Positions 61,010-64,000 of a DNA stretch of 64,000 nt are shown one piece after another. The notes beneath the pieces were generated by a model, which ran no database searches, had not been told where the DNA came from, and saw only the letters and a program-made list of their open reading frames with translations. The DNA comes from Flavobacteriaceae bacterium (GTDB lineage: Bacteria > Bacteroidota > Bacteroidia > Flavobacteriales > Weeksellaceae): positions 21,099 through 85,098 of the forward strand of contig JAAYKY010000049.1 of assembly GCA_012522185.1 (NCBI GenBank), in the 5' to 3' direction. Both the position numbers and the translations under genes were made by a program. Numbering within the stretch: position 1 is the first letter of the stretch; each line of letters starts with the position of its first letter.

Positions 61010-61339
61010 ATGGCATACAATAGAAAAAATTATTTGAAACGTGTCCTGGCCATACAGGAAATAGCCCTTCACCATAGAGCGCAGGGGCTATTTTTCAAGG
61101 AAATATTCCACTTGTATGTTGAAAGCCAGTATCAAATCAGTAAAAGAACATTTGACAGTTATATGGGCGTGAATGCCCGGAAAGAATTAAAAGAAATCGA
61201 AGCTATGGAAAAATTAAACGAAACTAAGAAAATCCAGGCGTCTGATATGACGGAATGCCCGGATTGTTTACAGCCTACTTCCCAGGAAGAATTGAAAACT
61301 TTTGGCGGGTTGTGTGAAGATTGTAATACAGGGTTGTAA
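61010..61339 (+). CDS. Early phage protein with C-terminal zinc-finger-like pair
   Basis: A 109-residue protein. The N-terminal part is helical and could be a DNA-binding domain (EIFHLYVESQYQISKRTFDS). The C-terminus holds C-P-D-C and C-E-D-C pairs 19-20 residues apart, likely a zinc ribbon. It starts 59 bases after the previous gene. The short gap is non-coding with no clear signal. Confidence 0.7.
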   Translation: MAYNRKNYLKRVLAIQEIALHHRAQGLFFKEIFHLYVESQYQISKRTFDSYMGVNARKELKEIEAMEKLNETKKIQASDMTECPDCLQPTSQEELKTFGGLCEDCNTGL

Positions 61340-61357
61340 CGAGCAAGGGTGGCGATA

Positions 61358-61406
61358 AATAGCACAAATGTTTCACTTTAATACAAATTTATGAATAGCA
61401 CAAATG
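61358..61406 (+). repeat. 13-base direct repeat spanning a start region
   Basis: AATAGCACAAATG occurs at 61358-61370 and 61394-61406. The second copy covers the first codons of the gene at 61391. Confidence 0.6.
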
Positions 61407-61603
61407 ACCAAATTAAGCACCTAACCGCCACTGACGCAAAACTGCCTGTTAGCAGAAGTGCTTTAAAAACGGGTTATGAGGCAGTTTTGAGAATTTTACC
61501 TGTTCTTGAAAATATATATGGTGATGAGCCGATAGAAGATGATAAACTCTTAATTGAAAAATTACAAAATTTCATTAAAGGGGTTGAAGAGCATTTCTGC
61601 TAA
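61391..61603 (+). CDS. Small early phage protein (70 residues)
   Basis: A 70-residue acidic helical protein (MNSTNDQIKHLTATDAKLPV ... ENIYGDEPIEDDKLLIEKLQ). It has no membrane segment and no recognised family. It is followed by 115 bases of structured non-coding DNA. Confidence 0.6.
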   Translation: MNSTNDQIKHLTATDAKLPVSRSALKTGYEAVLRILPVLENIYGDEPIEDDKLLIEKLQNFIKGVEEHFC

Positions 61604-61611
61604 CGAGTGGC

Positions 61612-61646
61612 TTTGCGAAGTTTTGAGCCTCGAAAAATTTCGCAAA
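61612..61646 (+). terminator. Hairpin before the second tRNA-like element
   Basis: TTTGCGAA (61612-61619) pairs with TTCGCAAA (61639-61646), with extra TTTT/AAAA pairing inside. No T-run follows directly, so termination is uncertain. Confidence 0.5.
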
Positions 61647-61660
61647 ACTGCCGTTATACT

Positions 61661-61704
61661 TTCCCAAACGGTTTTTTGGAACGGTTCGATTCCGCTCCTG
61701 GGAA
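61661..61704 (+). ncRNA. tRNA-like element 2 (minimal acceptor/T-arm fold)
   Basis: TTCCCA (61661-61666) pairs with TGGGAA (61699-61704). The T-arm-like ACGG-TTCGATT-CCGC segment (about 61681-61695) contains the tRNA B-box GGTTCGATTCC. Only 13 bases separate the 5' acceptor strand from the T arm, so the fold is a minihelix of 44 bases. It lies 14 bases before the ATG at 61719. Position and design parallel element 1. Confidence 0.5.
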
Positions 61705-61718
61705 CAAAATAATTTCAA

Positions 61719-61883
61719 ATGAAAACAATCACAGATGAAAATATGATGGTTGAAGTCATTTACAAGAAGAAAATGACGTTTGCCGAATACAAGAAAACCA
61801 AGGCTCAATCTGAAAAACGAGGGTTTAAAGTGCAGGCCTATGAAGTGGGATTTTTTTCTGATGGAACAAAACCGAAAATTTAA
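61719..61883 (+). CDS. Small early phage protein (54 residues)
   Basis: A 54-residue basic protein (MKTITDENMMVEVIYKKKMT onward, ending FSDGTKPKI). It directly follows the second tRNA-like element. No family recognised. Confidence 0.6.
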   Translation: MKTITDENMMVEVIYKKKMTFAEYKKTKAQSEKRGFKVQAYEVGFFSDGTKPKI

Positions 61884-61887
61884 AAAT

Positions 61888-62175
61888 ATGTGGAAAATAA
61901 CAAAACATAGAATAGGTACTTACGCAAATGACTTGAAGATAGCAACTCTTGTAAGAGAGCTGTCAGAGGTTGACTGGGTAACTACTCCCGGAGAATTTGA
62001 AGGATTATTTAACAAAGCTGTTTCAGCTATGCCGAAAACGAACAGTTTTTCGCCTGATTTGATGTACAAAGTCACCCAAAGAAACTTAAAATCAATCGAA
62101 GTTTGGAAGCTAAACGTTGAAGGCGATTTCAAATACAAAATGTTTACACTTGATTTTATAGAACCGTCGTTATGA
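61888..62175 (+). CDS. Early phage hypothetical protein (95 residues)
   Basis: A 95-residue soluble protein. The start ATG 61888 lies 4 bases after the previous stop; the longer open frame to 61780 only overlaps the preceding gene. Its end overlaps the next gene by four bases (ATGA). It contains VRELSEVDWVTTPGEFEGLF and a beta-rich C-terminus. Family unknown. Confidence 0.65.
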   Translation: MWKITKHRIGTYANDLKIATLVRELSEVDWVTTPGEFEGLFNKAVSAMPKTNSFSPDLMYKVTQRNLKSIEVWKLNVEGDFKYKMFTLDFIEPSL

Positions 62176-62507
62176 ATCCAATTGAATTAAAATTAACTAA
62201 AGAGCAATTTAAAGGGCTTATTCGTATGCTGATTGAGTATAATTTATATCGCGAAACTAACTCGAAATTTTACGATAGAAAAGCCAAAATAGCTATCGAA
62301 AATGATGTGATGAAATACATCGATAAAAGGCGATTATCCATCGGTGAAAATCAAAAAAATATAAAGTTGAAATTTAAGTATCAAGATGGCTATGGATTGT
62401 GGAGAATTCTTACATCAGAAGAGTTGATGTGTTATTTTTACCAAGGCTTTCACTATGAAAGTAATGTAGCAGAAATAATAAAAAATCAAATACATAAACA
62501 ACTATGA
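62172..62507 (+). CDS. Early phage hypothetical protein (111 residues)
   Basis: A 111-residue basic protein, mostly helical (LTKEQFKGLIRMLIEYNLYR). ATGA overlaps join it to both neighbours, so the three genes are translationally coupled. Family unknown. Confidence 0.68.
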   Translation: MNPIELKLTKEQFKGLIRMLIEYNLYRETNSKFYDRKAKIAIENDVMKYIDKRRLSIGENQKNIKLKFKYQDGYGLWRILTSEELMCYFYQGFHYESNVAEIIKNQIHKQL

Positions 62508-62923
62508 AAACCAAATACATACTCACATCCCAAAACACAAAAGGTAGCGTTAATTATGAATATGAAGACGGGATTTTGTGTGGTCTACAAGTGTCGGAAG
62601 ATGCCGAATTGACAAGAAAACAAAGGATTAAAATCTTATTAAGAACTGCCGTCAATGAAGCCAAATTAAATGAAAACCTGAGATTACCAGGATGCATCTT
62701 AACGCTGGTTCCGGCTGATCTGTCTTTTGAAAGATTTTGGAAGGAATACAACAATCCGGCATCCAAAAAGAAATACACTGAAAGCCTTTGGAACCAAAGA
62801 ACTGATGCTGAAAAGGTTCAAATGTTTGATTTCCTACCCAAATACAAAGCCATGAAAAGGATGGAAGGCACGCAAATGGTGTACGCCAGCACTTATATAA
62901 ATCAGGAAAACTGGAAGGTTTAA
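62504..62923 (+). CDS. Phage protein with replication-initiator-like C-terminus
   Basis: A 139-residue protein. The C-terminal half (FERFWKEYNNPASKKKYTES, then DFLPKYKAMKRMEGTQMVYA, and STYINQENW) resembles the short helical tail of phage replication and helicase-loader proteins, where a FW..Y..K..A...W pattern is followed by xxTYLNxxxW. The N-terminal half is unrecognised. A DNA-replication role is inferred from this similarity only. Confidence 0.7.
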   Translation: MKTKYILTSQNTKGSVNYEYEDGILCGLQVSEDAELTRKQRIKILLRTAVNEAKLNENLRLPGCILTLVPADLSFERFWKEYNNPASKKKYTESLWNQRTDAEKVQMFDFLPKYKAMKRMEGTQMVYASTYINQENWKV

Positions 62924-62974
62924 TATTGACAAAATCCTGAATAATCTTAATTATTGACAAAATGCTGAATAATC
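62924..62974 (+). repeat. 23-base tandem direct repeat over a start codon
   Basis: TATTGACAAAAT-[C/G]-CTGAATAATC occurs at 62924-62946 and 62952-62974 with one mismatch and a 28-base period. The mismatch changes ATC to ATG, so only the second copy has the start codon of the gene at 62962. Confidence 0.85.
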
Positions 62975-63168
62975 ACGAAATATGGAGAAAGTGTAATCAT
63001 TGCGGTTCCTTCTACGATTTAAGAAAATCAAATCGTTGTGAAGAATGTGGTTCTAAAAGCGATCATTCCGCCCACGTGAAAGTATTTCCCGAATTATTAA
63101 TCCAAGCGCCATTATGCCTATCAGTATCAGAAAGTCAGTCAATTGCATATAACAAAAATAAACATTAA
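62962..63168 (+). CDS. Small zinc-ribbon phage protein (68 residues)
   Basis: A 68-residue protein with two CxxC pairs (KCNHCGSFYDL and RCEECGSKS), a rubredoxin-like zinc ribbon. Such small ribbons in phages often contact RNA polymerase or nucleic acid, but no function can be given. The start lies inside a tandem repeat. Confidence 0.72.
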   Translation: MLNNHEIWRKCNHCGSFYDLRKSNRCEECGSKSDHSAHVKVFPELLIQAPLCLSVSESQSIAYNKNKH

Positions 63169-63206
63169 TTTAACTGCCCAAATCGGGCTAATTAAAACTT
63201 TAGATT

Positions 63207-63734
63207 ATGAAACATCCTTCTTTTATGGAAAAATACATTTCGGGTTTTCCGTTTTGTAGGTACAAAACTCCAATTATGATTGAGGTTACACCGGAACAAT
63301 TAAACATCAGATTATTGATGGGCTTTTCTTGGAAAAACTTTTCAATTCCTGCATCAGACATTGTTGAAATAGGTCTGAATCAGGAAACGTACAGATCAGC
63401 AGGTAAAGCAGCTGCCGGCGCAATTGTCGGAGGCGTTCTTACCGGTGGCATTGGACTTCTTGCAGGTGCAGCGCTGGGCGGAAAGCGCAGAAAAGACAAT
63501 GAAATGACGTTGGTTGTGAATTATCAGGGAACTGAATGTAATATTGAATTGAAATCAAGTAAAACAATTCCAAATCTTTATCAGGAAATAAAGAAAATAT
63601 TCAAAGAACCAAAAACCGAAACCGCCCAATTATCCCAGGCTGACGAACTTCAAAAGTTCGCTGAATTGAAAGAAAAAGGCATCATTACGCCGGAAGAATT
63701 TGAAACCAAAAAGAAACAAATATTAGGACTATGA
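63207..63734 (+). CDS. SHOCT-domain protein with glycine-zipper segment
   Basis: A 175-residue protein. A beta-rich domain resembling a bacterial PH-like fold (about 20-60 and 95-130) is interrupted by a glycine-zipper hydrophobic segment (AAAGAIVGGVLTGGIGLLAG, about residues 71-90). It ends with a SHOCT motif (LQKFAELKEKGIITPEEFET). SHOCT tails are oligomerisation segments. A membrane-associated role is possible. It overlaps the next gene by ATGA. Confidence 0.8.
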   Translation: MKHPSFMEKYISGFPFCRYKTPIMIEVTPEQLNIRLLMGFSWKNFSIPASDIVEIGLNQETYRSAGKAAAGAIVGGVLTGGIGLLAGAALGGKRRKDNEMTLVVNYQGTECNIELKSSKTIPNLYQEIKKIFKEPKTETAQLSQADELQKFAELKEKGIITPEEFETKKKQILGL

Positions 63735-63883
63735 ATAAAGAAGATTTAAGAATCGTAGATTATTACACAAAAAAGGACGGAATGTCAACAGCTCGTTTTC
63801 ATCAATGGGTTGTTATAGAAGATAATGTTTACGGTGTTTTAGAAGGAAATGAAGGTGAAGTATTTACTATACCTAACCCGTAG
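63731..63883 (+). CDS. Small phage protein (50 residues)
   Basis: A 50-residue protein (MNKEDLRIVDYYTKKDGMST, ending VFTIPNP), joined to the SHOCT gene by an ATGA overlap. No family recognised. After it, bases 63884-64000 hold no frame I can support before the window ends. Confidence 0.55.
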   Translation: MNKEDLRIVDYYTKKDGMSTARFHQWVVIEDNVYGVLEGNEGEVFTIPNP

Positions 63884-64000
63884 TGCATTATTAAACGAGA
63901 TTAATTTTTAGGTTGTTAATGTTCCTGTTGAAAAGGAATTTATTGAGATATTGAATGGTTGTAAGTGTTGTAATTTTAGCCAAGATTCTGGTTTTAAATC

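Larger units (their letters stand above)
54079..64000 (+). mobile_element. Mu-like transposable prophage, left end and early region
   Basis: The gene order is that of Mu-type phages: a leftward repressor, a small Cro/Ner-like protein, DDE transposase A, ATPase B, DUF3164 and a run of small early genes, most overlapping by TAATG or ATGA. The left boundary is proposed at the TG at 54079 next to repeated transposase sites. Lysis, head and tail genes and the right end are not in the window. Insertion is just downstream of an AT-rich lipoprotein gene. Confidence 0.88.

Overview
The window looks like a chromosomal segment of a Bacteroidota bacterium, most likely in the Flavobacteriales. This rests on several visible traits: promoters of the Bacteroidota type (TTG or TTTG, about 18-22 bases, then TAnnTTTG), almost no Shine-Dalgarno sequences, two proteins ending in type IX secretion sorting domains, a GLPGLI-family protein, a DUF2911 protein, stand-alone TonB_C-type periplasmic proteins, a fused CcoN-CcoO oxidase subunit and an S16 protein with a long acidic tail. 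I see no rRNA, no canonical tRNA and no CRISPR array.

Bases 1-53000 are an ordinary AT-rich backbone. In order it holds: the 3' part of mfd; a TonB_C-like protein; a serine hydrolase; a BlaI/BlaR1-type regulator pair; a NUDIX hydrolase; a Bcp-type peroxiredoxin; recA; nadB; a cluster of four TonB_C-like secreted proteins interrupted by a WG-repeat protein; ndk; tag; glnS; a GLPGLI protein; a REP-associated (IS200-like) transposase between palindromes; rimM-rpsP; a T9SS-secreted FG-GAP protein; an HD hydrolase; a LmbE-like deacetylase; a sodium:solute symporter coupled to a 38-residue membrane protein; the complete trpEGDCFBA operon behind a classical leader-peptide attenuator; a DUF2911 protein; an M28 peptidase; hflX; and a Fic protein. 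A Crp/Fnr-type regulator diverges from a full cbb3 oxidase cluster (ccoI, ccoS, ccoNO fusion, ccoQ, ccoP, ccoG, ccoH and a TauE/SafE-like protein).

Bases about 53060-54070 are a very AT-rich island. It has an orphan reading frame that looks like the 3' end of a larger gene, and a lipoprotein gene.

From about 54079 to the end of the window lies the left end and early region of a Mu-like transposable prophage. It has regularly spaced end repeats, a leftward S24/cI-type repressor, operators and an early promoter, a small Cro/Ner-like protein, a DDE transposase (MuA-like), an AAA target-selection ATPase (MuB-like), a DUF3164 protein and many small, tightly overlapping early genes. Its right end lies outside the window. 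Two non-coding gaps in this early region each carry a hairpin followed by a short tRNA-like acceptor/T-arm fold just upstream of a start codon. I found no description of these in what I know. One early ATPase gene is broken by a frameshift.

The most solid regulatory finding is the trp attenuator. The most unusual is the pair of tRNA-like elements in the prophage.
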